Part shown: piece after piece, positions 35,401 to 50,600 of the stretch
Layout of the letters: every line of letters starts with the position of its first letter
How positions within the stretch are numbered: the first letter of the stretch is position 1
NCBI GenBank assembly: GCA_911728435.2
Contig: CAJVRQ020000084.1
Span: 46,081 to 110,080 of the forward strand
DNA length: 64,000 nt
Origin: Apoderus coryli
Lineage: Eukaryota > Arthropoda > Insecta > Coleoptera > Attelabidae
Direction of reading: 5' to 3'
The notes under the pieces: model-generated
What the model saw: the letters and a program-made list of their open reading frames with translations, nothing else
Databases searched by the model: none
What the model was told of the DNA's origin: nothing
Made by a program: the position numbers and the translations under genes

Positions 35401-38400
35401 GGAGCCATTTGAAAAGTTTAATTCTAAATAACAAAATTTTAGTAACAAAACGCGCTAAATCGTTCTAATTTGCTTTTTTATGCTTAATCTAATTTCTTTT
35501 GACTAATAAAATTTACTTTTAAATTCTAAGTGAGAAAACAGCTTTTTGGGAGCCATTTGAAAAGTTTAATTCTAAATAACAAAATTTAAGTAACAAAACG
35601 CTCTAATTCGTTCTAATTTGCTTTTTTATGCTTAATCTAATTTCTTTAGACTAATAAAATTTACTTTTAAATTCTAAGTGAGAAAACAGCTTTTTGGAGC
35701 CATTTGAAAAGTTTAATTCTAAATAACAAAATTTTAGTAACAAAACGCTCTAATTCGTTCTAAATTGCTTATTTACGCTTAATCTAACTTAGTTTCACTA
35801 ATAAAATTTACTTTTAAATTCTAAGTGAGAAAACAGCTTTTTGGCAGTCATTTTAACGTTTAATTCTAAATAACAAAATTTAATAACAAAACGCGCGAAA
35901 TCGTTCTAATTCGCTTTTTTATGCTTAATCTAATTTCTTTAGACTAATAAAATTTACTTTTAAATTCTAAGTGAGAAAACTGCTTTTTGGAGCCATTTGA
36001 AAAGTTTAATTCTAAATAGCAAAATTTTAGTAACAAAACGCGCTAAATCGTTCTAATTTGCTTTTTTATGCTTAATCTAATTTCTTTTGACTAATAAAAT
36101 TTACTTTTAATTTCTAAGTGAGAAAACAGCTTTTTGGGAGCCATTTTAAACGTTTAATTCTAAATAACAAAATTTTAGTAACAAAACGCTCTAATTCGTT
36201 CTAAATTGCTTATTTACGCTTAATCTAACTTAGTTTCACTAATAAAATTTACTTTTAAATTCTAAGTGAGAAAACAGCATTTTGGGAGCCATTTGAAAAG
36301 TTTAATTCTAAATAACAAAGTTTTAGTAACAAAACGCTCTAATTCGTTCTGATTTGCTTTTTTATGCTTAATCTAAATTCTTTTGACTAATAAAATTTAC
36401 TTTTAAATTCTAAGTGAGAAAACAGCTTTTTGGGAGCCATTTGAAAAGTTTAATTCTAAATAACAAAATTTTAGTAACAAAACGCTCTAATTCGTTCTAG
36501 TTTGCTTTTTTATGCTTAATCTAATTTCTTTTGACTAATAAAATTTACTTCTAATTTCTAAGTGAGAAAACAGCTTTTTGGGAGCCATTTGAACGTTTAA
36601 TTCTAAATAACAAAATTTTAGTAACAAAACGCGCTAAATCGTTCTAATTTGGTTTTTTATGCTTAATCTAAATTCTTTTGACTAATAAAATTTACTTCTA
36701 ATTTCTAAGTGAGAAAACAGCTTTTTGGGAGCCATTTGAACGTTTAATTCTAAATAACAAAATTTTAGTAACAAAACGCGCTAAAACGTTCTAATTTGCT
36801 TTTTTATGCTTAATCTAATTTCTTTTGACTAATATAATTTACTTTTACTTGCTAAGTGAGAAAACAGCTTTTTGGGAGCCATGTGAAAAGTTTAATTCTA
36901 AATAACAAAATTTTAGTAACAAAACGCTCTAATTCGTTCTAATTTGCTTTTTTATGCTTAATATAATTTCTTTTGACTAATAAAATTTACTTTTAAATTC
37001 TAAATGAGAAAACAGCTTTTTGGGAGCCATTTGAAACGTTTAATTTTAAGTAACAAAATTTTACTAACAAAACGCGCTAAATCGTTCTAATTTGCTTTTT
37101 TATGCTTAATCTAATTTCTTTTGACTAATAAAATTTACTTTTAATTTCTAAGTGAGAAAACAGCTTTTTGGGAGCCATTTTAAACGTTTAATTCTAAATA
37201 ACAAAATTTTACTAACAAAACGCTCTAATTCGTTCTAAATTGCTTATTTACGCTTAATCTAACTTAGTTTCACTAATAAAATTTACTTTTAAATTCTAAG
37301 TGAGAAAACAGCTTTTTGGGAGCCATTTGAAAAGTTTAATTCTAAATAACAAAATTTTAGTAACAAAACGCTCTAATTCGTTCTAATTTGCTTTTTTATG
37401 CTTAATCTAAATTCTTTTGACTAATAAAATTTACTTTTAAATTCTAAGTGAGAAAACAGCTTTTTGGGAGCCATTTGAAAAGTTTAATTCTAAATAACAA
37501 AATTTTAGTAACAAAACGCTCTAATTCGTTCTAATTTGCTTTTTTATGCTTAATCTAATTTCTTTTGACTAATAAAATTTACTTCTAATTTCTAAGTGAG
37601 AAAACAGCTTTTTGGGAGCCATTTGAACGTTTAATTCTAAATAACAAAATTTTAGTAACAAAACGCGCTAAATCGTTCTAATTTGGCTTTTTATGCTTAA
37701 TCTAATTTCTTTTGACTAATAAAATTTACTTCTAATTTCTAAGTGAGAAAACAGCTTTTTGGGAGCCATTTGAACGTTTAATTCTAAATAACAAAATTTT
37801 AGTAACAAAACGCGCTAAATCGTTCTAATTTGCTTTTTTATGCTTAATCTAATTTCTTTTGACTAATAAAATTTACTTCTAATTTCTAAGTGAGAAAACA
37901 GCTTTTTGGGAGCCATTTGAACGTTTAATTCTAAATAACAAAATTTTAGTAACAAAACGCGCTAAATCGTTCTAATTTGGTTTTTTATGCTTAATCTAAT
38001 TTCTTTTGACTAATAAAATTTACTACTAATTTCAAAGTGAGAAAACAGCTTTTTGGGATCCATTTGAACGTTTAATTCTAAATAACAAAATTTTAGTATC
38101 AAAACGCGCTAAATCGTTCTAATTTGCTTTTTTATGCTTAATCTAATTTCTTTTGACTAATAAAATTTAGTTTTAATTTCTAAATGAGAAAACAGCTTTT
38201 TGGGAGCCATTTGAAAAGTTTAATTCTAAATAACAAAGTTTTAGTAACAAAACGCTCTAATTCGTTCTAATTTGCTTTTTTATGCTTAATCTAAATTCTT
38301 TTGACTAATAAAATTTACTTTAAATTCTAAGTGAGAAAACAGCTTTTTGGGAGCCATTTGAAAAGTTTAATTCTAAATAACAAAATTTTAGTAACAAAAC

Positions 38401-38630
38401 GCTCTAATTCGTTCTAATTTGCTTTTTTATGCTTAATCTAATTTATTTTGACTAATAAAATTTACTTCTAATTTCTAAGTGAGAAAACAGCTTTTTGGGA
38501 GCCATTTGAACGTTTAATTCTAAATAACAAAATTTTAGTAACAAAACGCTCTAATTCGTTCTAAATTGCTTATTTACGCTTAATCTAACTTAGTTTCACT
38601 AATAAAATTTACTTTTAAATTCTAAGTGAG

Positions 38631-41600
38631 AAAACAGCTTTTTGGGAGCCATTTGAAAAGTTTAATTCTAAATAACAAAGTTTTAGTAACAAAACGCTCT
38701 AATTCGTTCTAATTTGCTTTTTTATGCTTAATCTAAATTCTTTTGACTAATAAAATTTACTTTTAAATTCTAAGTGAGAAAACAGCTTTTTGGGAGCCAT
38801 TTGAAAAGTTTAATTCTAAATAACAAAATTTTAGTAACAAAACGCTCTAATTCGTTCTAATTTGCTTTTTTATGCTTAATCTAATTTCTTTTGACTAATA
38901 AAATTTACTTTTAAATTCTAAGTGAGAAAACAGCTTTTTGGGAGCCATTTGAAAAGTTTAATTCTAAATAACAAAATTTAAGTAACAAAACGCTCTAATT
39001 CGTTCTAATTTGCTTTTTTATGCTTAATCTAATTTCTTTAGACTAATAAAATTTACTTATAAATTCTAAGTGAGAAAACAGCTTTTTGGAGCCATTTGAA
39101 AAGTTTAATTCTAAATAACAAAATTTTAGTAACAAAACGCTCTAATTCGTTCTAATTTGCTTTTTTATGCTTAATCTAATTTCTTTTGACTAATAAAATT
39201 TACTTCTAATTTCTAAGTGAGAAAACAGCTTTTTGGGAGCCATTTGAACGTTTAATTCTAAATAACAAAATTTTAGTAACAAAACGCGCTAAATCGTTCT
39301 AATTTGCTTTTTTATGCTTAATCTAATTTCTTTAGACTAATAAAATTTACTTTTAAATTCTAAGTGAGAAAACAGCTTTTTGGAGCCATTTGAAAAGTTT
39401 AATTCTAAATAACAAAATTTTAGTAACAAAACGCTCTAATTCGTTCTAAATTGCTTATTTACGCTTAATCTAACTTAGTTTCACTAATAAAATTTACTTT
39501 TAAATTCTAAGTGAGAAAACAGCTTTTTGGCAGTCATTTTAACGTTTAATTCTAAATAACAAAATTTAATAACAAAACGCGCGAAATCGTTCTAATTCGC
39601 TTTTTTATGCTTAATCTAATTTCTTTAGACTAATAAAATTTACTTCTAATTTCTAAGTGAGAAAACAGCTTTTTGGGAGCCATTTGAACGTTTAATTCTA
39701 AATAACAAAATTTTAGTAACAAAACGCGCTAAATCGTTCTAATTTGCTTTTTTATGCTTAATCTAATTTCTTTTGACTAATAAAATTTACTTCTAATTTC
39801 TAAGTGAGAAAACAGCTTTTTGGGAGTCATTTGAACGTTTAATTCTAAATAACAAAATTTTAGTAACAAAACGCGCTAAATCGTTCTAATTTGGTTTTTT
39901 ATGCTTAATCTAATTTCTTTTGACTAATAAAATTTACTACTAATTTCTAAGTGAGAAAACAGCTTTTTGGGAGCCATTTGAACGTTTAATTCTAAATAAC
40001 AAAATTTTAGTATCAAAACGCGCTAAATCGTTCTAATTTGCTTTTTTATGCTTAATCTAATTTCTTTTGACTAATAAAATTTAGTTTTAATTTCTAAATG
40101 AGAAAACAGCTTTTTGGGAGCCATTTGAAAAGTTTAATTCTAAATAACAAAGTTTTAGTAACAAAACGCTCTAATTCGTTCTAATTTGCTTTTTTATGCT
40201 TAATCTAAATTCTTTTGACTAATAAAATTTACTTTAAATTCTAAGTGAGAAAACAGCTTTTTGGGAGCCATTTGAAAAGTTTAATTCTAAATAACAAAAT
40301 TTTAGTAACAAAACGCTCTAATTCGTTCTAATTTGCTTTTTTATGCTTAATCTAATTTATTTTGACTAATAAAATTTACTTCTAATTTCTAAGTGAGAAA
40401 ACAGCTTTTTGGGAGCCATTTGAACGTTTAATTCTAAATAACAAAATTTTAGTAACAAAACGCTCTAATTCGTTCTAAATTGCTTATTTACGCTTAATCT
40501 AACTTAGTTTCACTAATAAAATTTACTTTTAAATTCTAAGTGAGAAAACAGCTTTTTGGGAGCCATTTGAAAAGTTTAATTCTAAATAACAAAGTTTTAG
40601 TAACAAAACGCTCTAATTCGTTCTAATTTGCTTTTTTATGCTTAATCTAAATTCTTTTGACTAATAAAATTTTCTTTTAAATTCTAAGTGAGAAAACAGC
40701 TTTTTGGGAGCCATTTGAAAAGTTTAATTCTAAATAACAAAATTTTAGTAACAAAACGCTCTAATTCGTTCTAATTTGCTTTTTTATGCTTAATCTAATT
40801 TCTTTTGACTAATAAAATTTACTTTTAAATTCTAAGTGAGAAAACAGCTTTTTGGGAGCCATTTGAAAAGTTTAATTCTAAATAACAAAATTTAAGTAAC
40901 AAAACGCTCTAATTCGTTCTAATTTGCTTTTTTATGCTTAATCTAATTTCTTTAGACTAATAAAATTTACTTATAAATTCTAAGTGAGAAAACAGCTTTT
41001 TGGAGCCATTTGAAAAGTTTAATTCTAAATAACAAAATTTTAGTAACAAAACGCGCTAAATCGTTCTAATTTGCTTTTTTATGCTTAATCTAATTTCTTT
41101 TGACTAATAAAATTTACTTTTAAATTCTAAGTGCGAAAACAGCTTTTTGGGAGCCATTTGAAAAGTTTAATTCTAAATAACAAAATTTAAGTAACAAAAC
41201 GCTCTAATTCGTTCTAATTTGCTTTTTTATGCTTAATCTAATTTCTTTAGACTAATAAAATTTACTTTTAAATTCTAAGTGAGAAAACAGCTTTTTGGAG
41301 CCATTTGAAAAGTTTAATTCTAAATAACAAAATTTTAGTAACAAAACGCTCTAATTCGTTCTAAATTGCTTATTTACGCTTAATCTAACTTAGTTTCACT
41401 AATAAAATTTACTTTTAAATTCTAAGTGAGAAAACAGCTTTTTGGCAGTCATTTTAACGTTTAATTCTAAATAACAAAATTTAATAACAAAACGCGCGAA
41501 ATCGTTCTAATTCGCTTTTTTATGCTTAATCTAATTTCTTTAGACTAATAAAATTTACTTTTAATTTCTAAGTGAGAAAACAGCTTTTTGGGAGCCATTT

Positions 41601-44600
41601 TAAACGTTTAATTCTAAATAACAAAATTTTAGTAACAAAACGCTCTAATTCGTTCTAAATTGCTTATTTACGCTTAATCTAACTTAGTTTCACTAATAAA
41701 ATTTACTTTTAAATTCTAAGTGAGAAAACAGCTTTTTGGCAGTCATTTTAACGTTTAATTCTAAATAACAAAATTTAATAACAAAACGCGCGAAATCGTT
41801 CTAATTCGCTTTTTTATGCTTAATCTAATTTCTTTAGACTAATAAAATTTACTTTTAATTTCTAAGTGAGAAAACAGCTTTTTGGGAGCCATTTTAAACG
41901 TTTAATTCTAAATAGCAAAATTTTAGTAACAAAACGCGCTAAATCGTTCTAATTTGCTTTTTTATGCTTAATCTAATTTCTTTTGACTAATAAAATTTAC
42001 TTTTAATTTCTAAGTGAGAAAACAGCTTTTTGGGAGCCATTTTAAACGTTTAATTCTAAATAACAAAATTTTAGTAACAAAACGCTCTAATTCGTTCTAA
42101 ATTGCTTATTTACGCTTAATCTAACTTAGTTTCACTAATAAAATTTACTTTTAAATTCTAAGTGAGAAAACAGCATTTTGGGAGCCATTTGAAAAGTTTA
42201 ATTCTAAATAACAAAGTTTTAGTAACAAAACGCTCTAATTCGTTCTGATTTGCTTTTTTATGCTTAATCTAAATTCTTTTGACTAATAAAATTTACTTTT
42301 AAATTCTAAGTGAGAAAACAGCTTTTTGGGAGCCATTTGAAAAGTTTAATTCTAAATAACAAAATTTTAGTAACAAAACGCTCTAATTCGTTCTAGTTTG
42401 CTTTTTTATGCTTAATCTAATTTCTTTTGACTAATAAAATTTACTTCTAATTTCTAAGTGAGAAAACAGCTTTTTGGGAGCCATTTGAACGTTTAATTCT
42501 AAATAACAAAATTTTAGTAACAAAACGCGCTAAATCGTTCTAATTTGGTTTTTTATGCTTAATCTAAATTCTTTTGACTAATAAAATTTACTTCTAATTT
42601 CTAAGTGAGAAAACAGCTTTTTGGGAGACATTTGAACGTTTAATTCTAAATAACAAAATTTTAGTAACAAAACGCGCTAAAACGTTCTAATTTGCTTTTT
42701 TATGCTTAATCTAATTTCTTTTGACTAATATAATTTACTTTTACTTGCTAAGTGAGAAAACAGCTTTTTGGGAGCCATTTGAAAAGTTTAATTCTAAATA
42801 ACAAAATTTTAGTAACAAAACGCTCTAATTCGTTCTAATTTGCTTTTTTATGCTTAATCTAATTTCTTTTGACTAATAAAATTTACTTTTAAATTCTAAA
42901 TGAGAAAACAGCTTTTTGGGAGCCATTTGAAAAGTTTAATTCTAAATAACAAAATTTTAGTAACAAAACGCTCTAATTCGTTCTAATTTGCTTTTTTATG
43001 CTTAATCTAATTTCTTTAGACTAATAAAATTTACTTTTAAATTCTAAGTGAGAAAACAGCTTTTTGGAGCCATTTGAAAAGTTTAATTCTAAATAACAAA
43101 ATTTTAGTAACAAAACGCGCTAAATCGTTCTAATTTGCTTTTTTATGCTTAATCTAATTTCTTTTGACTAATAAAATTTACTTTTAATTTCTAAGTGAGA
43201 AAACAGCTTTTTGGGAGCCATTTGAAAAGTTTAATTCTAAATAACAAAATTTTAGTAACAAAACGCTCTAATTCGTTCTAATTTGCTTTTTTATGCTTAA
43301 TCTAATTTCTTTTGACTAATAAAATTTACTTTTAAATTCTAAATGAGAAAACAGCTTTTTGGGAGCCATTTGAAAAGTTTAATTCTAAATAACAAAATTT
43401 TAGTAACAAAACGCTCTAATTCGTTCTAATTTGCTTTTTTATGCTTAATCTAATTTCTTTAGACTAATAAAATTTACTTTTAAATTCTAAGTGAGAAAAC
43501 AGCTTTTTGGAGCCATTTGAAAAGTTTAATTCTAAATAGCAAAATTTTAGTAACAAAACGCGCTAAATCGTTCTAATTTGCTTTTTTATGCTTAATCTAA
43601 TTTCTTTTGACTAATAAAATTTACTTTTAATTTCTAAGTGAGAAAACAGCTTTTTGGGAGCCATTTTAAACGTTTAATTCTAAATAACAAAATTTTAGTA
43701 ACAAAACGCTCTAATTCGTTCTAAATTGCTTATTTACGCTTAATCTAACTTAGTTTCACTAATAAAATTTACTTTTAAATTCTAAGTGAGAAAACAGCAT
43801 TTTGGGAGCCATTTGAAAAGTTTAATTCTAAATAACAAAGTTTTAGTAACAAAACGCTCTAATTCGTTCTGATTTGCTTTTTTATGCTTAATCTAAATTC
43901 TTTTGACTAATAAAATTTACTTTTAAATTCTAAGTGAGAAAACAGCTTTTTGGGAGCCATTTGAAAAGTTTAATTCTAAATAACAAAATTTTAGTAACAA
44001 AACGCTCTAATTCGTTCTAATTTGCTTTTTTATGCTTAATCTAATTTCTTTTGACTAATAAAATTTACTTCTAATTTCTAAGTGAGAAAACAGCTTTTTG
44101 GGAGCCATTTGAACGTTTAATTCTAAATAACAAAATTTTAGTAACAAAACGCGCTAAATCGTTCTAATTTGGTTTTTTATGCTTAATCTAAATTCTTTTG
44201 ACTAATAAAATTTACTTCTAATTTCTAAGTGAGAAAACAGCTTTTTGGGAGACATTTGAACGTTTAATTCTAAATAACAAAATTTTAGTAACAAAACGCG
44301 CTAAAACGTTCTAATTTGCTTTTTTATGCTTAATCTAATTTCTTTTGACTAATATAATTTACTTTTACTTGCTAAGTGAGAAAACAGCTTTTTGGGAGCC
44401 ATTTGAAAAGTTTAATTCTAAATAACAAAATTTTAGTAACAAAACGCTCTAATTCGTTCTAATTTGCTTTTTTATGCTTAATCTAATTTCTTTTGACTAA
44501 TAAAATTTACTTTTAAATTCTAAGTGAGAAAACAGCTTTTTGGGAGCCATTTGAAAAGTTTAATTCTAAATAACAAAATTTTAGTAACAAAACGCTCTAA

Positions 44601-47600
44601 TTCGTTCTAATTTGCTTTTTTATGCTTAATCTAATTTCTTTAGACTAATAAAATTTACTTTTAAATTCTAAGTGAGAAAACAGCTTTTTGGAGCCATTTG
44701 AAAAGTTTAATTCTAAATAACAAAATTTTAGTAACAAAACGCGCTAAATCGTTCTAATTTGCTTTTTTAGCTTAGTCTAATTTCTTTAGACTAATAAAGT
44801 TTACTTTTAATTTCTAAGTGAGAAAACAGCTTTTTGGGAGCCATTTGAAACGTTTAATTCTAAATAACAAAATTTTACTAACAAAACGCGCTAAATCGTT
44901 CTAATTTGCTTTTTTATGCTTAATCTAATTTCTTTTGACTAATAAAATTTACTTTTAATTTCTAAGTGAGAAAACAGCTTTTTGGGAGCCATTTTAAACG
45001 TTTAATTCTAAATAACAAAATTTTACTAACAAAACGCTCTAATTCGTTCTAAGTTGCTTATTTACGCTTAATCTAACTTAGTTTCACTAATAAAATTTAC
45101 TTTTAAATTCTAAGTGAGAAAACAGCTTTTTGGGAGCCATTTGAAAAGTTTAATTCTAAATAACAAAATTTTAGTAACAAAACGCTCTAATTCGTTCTAA
45201 TTTCCTTTTTTATGCTTAATCTAAATTCTTTTGACTAATAAAATTTACTTTTAAATTCTAAGTGAGAAAACAGCTTTTTGGGAGCCATTTGAAAAGTTTA
45301 ATTCTAAATAACAAAATTTTAGTAACAAAACGCTCTAATTCGTTCTAATTTGCTTTTTTATGCTTAATCTAATTTCTTTTGACTAATAAAATTTACTTCT
45401 AATTTCTAAGTGAGAAAACAGCTTTTTGGGAGCCATTTGAACGTTTAATTCTAAATAACAAAATTTTAGTAACAAAACGCGCTAAATCGTTCTAATTTGG
45501 TTTTTTATGCTTAATCTAATTTCTTTTGACTAATAAAATTTACTTCTAATTTCTAAGTGAGAAAACAGCTTTTTGGGAGCCATTTGAACGTTTAATTCTA
45601 AATAACAAAATTTTAGTAACAAAACGCGCTAAATCGTTCTAATTTGCTTTTTTATGCTTAATCTAATTTATTTTGACTAATAAAATTTACTTCTAATTTC
45701 TAAGTGAGAAAACAGCTTTTTGGGAGCCGTTTGAACGTTTAATTCTAAATAACAAAATTTTAGTAACAAAACGCGCTAAATCGTTCTAATTTGGTTTTTT
45801 ATGCTTAATCTAATTTCTTTTGACTAATAAAATTTACTTCTAATTTCTAAGTGAGAAAACAGCTTTTTGGGAGCCATTTGAACGTTTAATTCTAAATAAC
45901 AAAATTTTAGTATCAAAACGCGCTAAATCGTTCTAATTTGCTTTTTTATGCTTAATCTAATTTCTTTTGACTAATAAAATTTAGTTTTAATTTCTAAATG
46001 AGAAAACAGGTTTTTGGGAGCCATTTGAAAAGTTTAATTCTAAATAACAAAATTTTAGTAACAAAACGCTCTAATTCGTTCTAATTTGCTTTTTTATGCT
46101 TAATCTAATTTATTTTGACTAATAAAATTTACTTCTAATTTCTAAGTGAGAAAACAGCTTTTTGGGAGCCATTTGAACGTTTAATTCTAAATAACAAAAT
46201 TTTAGTAACAAAACGCTCTAATTCGTTCTAAATTGCTTATTTACGCTTAATCTAACTTAGTTTCACTAATAAAATTTACTTTTAAATTCTAAGTGAGAAA
46301 ACAGCTTTTTGGGAGCCATTTGAAAAGTTTAATTCTAAATAACAAAGTTTTAGTAACAAAACGCTCTAATTCGTTCTAATTTGCTTTTTTATGCTTAATC
46401 TAAATTCTTTTGACTAATAAAATTTTCTTTTAAATTCTAAGTGAGAAAACAGCTTTTTGGGAGCCATTTGAAAAGTTTAATTCTAAATAACAAAATTTTA
46501 GTAACAAAACGCTCTAATTCGTTCTAATTTGCTTTTTTATGCTTAATCTAATTTCTTTTGACTAATAAAATTTACTTTTAAATTCTAAGTGAGAAAACAG
46601 CTTTTTGGGAGCCCTTTGAAAAGTTTAATTCTAAATAACAAAATTTAAGTAACAAAACGCTCTAATTCGTTCTAATTTGCTTTTTTATGCTTAATCTAAT
46701 TTCTTTTGACTAATAAAATTTTCTTTTAAATTCTAAGTGAGAAAACAGCTTTTTGGGAGCCCTTTGAAAAGTTTAATTCTAAATAACAAAATTTAAGTAA
46801 CAAAACGCTCTAATTCGTTCTAATTTGCTTTTTTATGCTTAATCTAATTTCTTTAGACTAATAAAATTTACTTTTAAATTCTAAGTGAGAAAACAGCTTT
46901 TTGGAGCCATTTGAAAAGTTTAATTCTAAATAACAAAATTTTAGTAACAAAACGCGCTAAATCGTTCTAATTTGCTTTTTTATGCTTAATCTAATTTCTT
47001 TTGACTAATAAAATTTACTTTTAAATTCTAAGTGAGAAAACAGCTTTTTGGGAGCCATTTGAAAAGTTTAATTCTAAATAACAAAATTTAAATAACAAAA
47101 CGCTCTAATTCGTTCTAATTTGCTTTTTTATGCTTAATCTAATTTCTTTAGACTAATAACATTTACTTTTAAATTCTAAGTGAGAAAACAGCTTTTTGGA
47201 GCCATTTGAAAAGTTTAATTCTAAATAACAAAATTTTAGTAACAAAACGCTCTAATTCGTTCTAAATTGCTTATTTACGCTTAATCTAACTTAGTTTCAC
47301 TAATAAAATTTACTTTTAAATTCTAAGTGAGAAAACAGCTTTTTGGCAGTCATTTTAACGTTTAATTCTAAATAACAAAATTTAATAACAAAACGCGCGA
47401 AATCGTTCTAATTCGCTTTTTTATGCTTAATCTAATTTCTTTAGACTAATAAAATTTACTTTTAAATTCTAAGTGAGAAAACAGCTTTTTGGGAGCCATT
47501 TGAAAAGTTTAATTCTAAATAACAAAATTTTAGTAACAAAACGCTCTAATTCGTTCTAATTTGCTTTTTTATGCTTAATCTAATTTCTTTTGACTAATAA

Positions 47601-50600
47601 AATTTACTTTTAAATTCTAAGTGAGAAAACAGCTTTTTGGGAGCCCTTTGAAAAGTTTAATTCTAAATAACAAAATTTAAGTAACAAAACGCTCTAATTC
47701 GTTCTAATTTGCTTTTTTATGCTTAATCTAATTTCTTTAGACTAATAAAATTTACTTTTAAATTCTAAGTGAGAAAACAGCTTTTTGGAGCCATTTGAAA
47801 AGTTTAATTCTAAATAACAAAATTTTAGTAACAAAACGCGCTAAATCGTTCTAATTTGCTTTTTTATGCTTAATCTAATTTCTTTTGACTAATAAAATTT
47901 ACTTTTAAATTCTAAGTGAGAAAACAGCTTTTTGGGAGCCATTTGAAAAGTTTAATTCTAAATAACAAAATTTAAATAACAAAACGCTCTAATTCGTTCT
48001 AATTTGCTTTTTTATGCTTAATCTAATTTCTTTAGACTAATAAAATTTACTTTTAAATTCTAAGTGAGAAAACAGCTTTTTGGAGCCATTTGAAAAGTTT
48101 AATTCTAAATAACAAAATTTTAGTAACAAAACGCTCTAATTCGTTCTAAATTGCTTATTTACGCTTAATCTAACTTAGTTTCACTAATAAAATTTACTTT
48201 TAAATTCTAAGTGAGAAAACAGCTTTTTGGCAGTCATTTTAACGTTTAATTCTAAATAACAAAATTTAATAACAAAACGCGCGAAATCGTTCTAATTCGC
48301 TTTTTTATGCTTAATCTAATTTCTTTAGACTAATAAAATTTACTTTTAAATTCTAAGTGAGAAAACAGCTTTTTGGAGCCATTTGAAAAGTTTAATTCTA
48401 AATAGCAAAATTTTAGTAACAAAACGCGCTAAATCGTTCTAATTTGCTTTTTTATGCTTAATCTAATTTCTTTTGACTAATAAAATTTACTTTTAATTTC
48501 TAAGTGAGAAAACAGCTTTTTGGGAGCCATTTTAAACGTTTAATTCTAAATAACAAAATTTTAGTAACAAAACGCTCTAATTCGTTCTAAATTGCTTATT
48601 TAAGCTAAATCTAACTTAGTTTCACTAATAAAATTTACTTTTAAATTCTAAGTGAGAAAACAGCTTTTTGGGAGCCATTTGAAAAGTTTAATTCTAAATA
48701 ACAAAGTTTTAGTAACAAAACGCTCTAATTCGTTCTAATTTGCTTTTTTATGCTTAATCTAAATTCTTTTGACTAATAAAATTTACTTTTAAATTCTAAG
48801 TGAGAAAACAGCTTTTTGGGAGCCATTTGAAAAGTTTAATTCTAAATAACAAAATTTTAGTAACAAAACGCTCTAATTCGTTCTAATTTGCTTTTTTATG
48901 CTTAATCTAATTTCTTTTGACTAATAAAATTTACTTCTAATTTCTAAGTGAGAAAACAGCTTTTTGGGAGCCATTTGAACGTTTAATTCTAAATAACAAA
49001 ATTTTAGTAACAAAACGCTCTAATTCGTTCTAATTTGCTTTTTTATGCTTAATCTAATTTCTTTTGACTAATAAAATTTACTTTTAAATTCTAAGTGAGA
49101 AAACAGCTTTTTGGGAGCCATTTGAAAAGTTTAATTCTAAATAACAAAATTTTAGTAACAAAACGCTCTAATTCGTTCTAATTTGCTTTTTTATGCTTAA
49201 TCTAATTTCTTTTGACTAATAAAATTTACTTCTAATTTCTAAGTGAGAAAACATCTTTTTGGGAGCCATTTGAACGTTTAATTCTAAATAACAAAATTTT
49301 AGTAACAAAACGCGCTAAAACGTTCTAATTTGCTTTTTTATGCTTAATCTAATTTCTTTTGACTAATATAATTTACTTTTACTTGCTAAGTGAGAAAACA
49401 GCTTTTTGGGAGCCATTTGAAAAGTTTAATTCTAAATAACAAAATTTTAGTAACAAAACGCTCTAATTCGTTCTAATTTGCTTTTTTATGCTTAATCTAA
49501 TTTCTTTAGACTAATAAAATTTACTTTTAAATTCTAAGTGAGAAAACAGCTTTTTGGAGCCATTTGAAAAGTTTAATTCTAAATAACAAAATTTTAGTAA
49601 CAAAACGCGCTAAATCGTTCTAATTTGCTTTTTTAGCTTCGTCTAATTTCTTTAGACTAATAAAGTTTACTTTTAATTTCTAAGTGAGAAAACAGCTTTT
49701 TGGGAGCCATTTGAAACGTTTAATTTTAAATAACAAAATTTTACTAACAAAACGCGCTAAATCGTTCTAATTTGCTTTTTTATGCTTAATCTAATTTCTT
49801 TTGACTAATAAAATTTACTTTTAATTTCTAAGTGAGAAAACAGCTTTTTGGGAGCCATTTTAAACGTTTAATTCTAAATAACAAAATTTTACTAACAAAA
49901 CGCTCTAATTCGTTCTAAATTGCTTATTTACGCTTAATCTAACTTAGTTTCACTAATAAAATTTACTTTTAAATTCTAAGTGAGAAAACAGCTTTTTGGG
50001 AGCCATTTGAAAAGTTTAATTCTAAATAACAAAATTTTAGTAACAAAACGCTCTAATTCGTTCTAATTTCCTTTTTTATGCTTAATCTAAATTCTTTTGA
50101 CTAATAAAATTTACTTTTAAATTCTAAGTGAGAAAACAGCTTTTTGGGAGCCATTTGAAAAGTTTAATTCTAAATAACAAAATTTTAGTAACAAAACGCT
50201 CTAATTCGTTCTAATTTGCTTTTTTATGCTTAATCTAATTTCTTTTGACTAATAAAATTTACTTCTAATTTCTAAGTGAGAAAACAGCTTTTTGGGAGCC
50301 ATTTGAACGTTTAATTCTAAATAACAAAATTTTAGTAACAAAACGCGCTAAATCGTTCTAATTTGGTTTTTTATGCTTAATCTAATTTCTTTTGACTAAT
50401 AAAATTTACTTCTAATTTCTAAGTGAGAAAACAGCTTTTTGGGAGCCATTTGAACGTTTAATTCTAAATAACAAAATTTTAGTAACAAAACGCGCTAAAT
50501 CGTTCTAATTTGCTTTTTTATGCTTAATCTAATTTCTTTTGACTAATAAAATTTACTTCTAATTTCTAAGTGAGAAAACAGCATTTTGGGAGCCATTTGA

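Larger units (their letters stand above)
13850..38630 (+). repeat. Nested satellite super-HOR, 11,653-bp period
   Basis: Rare variants recur at exactly 11,653 bp. AGTATCAAAAC: 14791 and 26444, 18184 and 29837, 22461 and 34114, 26444 and 38097. AATTGTAATAAC: 15670 and 27323, 19063 and 30716, 23340 and 34993. CAGCATTTT: 20347 and 32000, 24624 and 36277. TTTCAAATTC: 19143 and 30796, 23420 and 35073. CTTAATATAA: 25304 and 36957. The block holds about 2.1 super-units (13850-25502, 25503-37155, and a partial unit to about 38630). Outside these limits the 11,653 offset fails: TTTTTTAGCTTAGTC near 13800 has no match, and GGCAGCC at 26993 is absent at 38646. The period equals 79 monomers. Confidence 0.9.
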
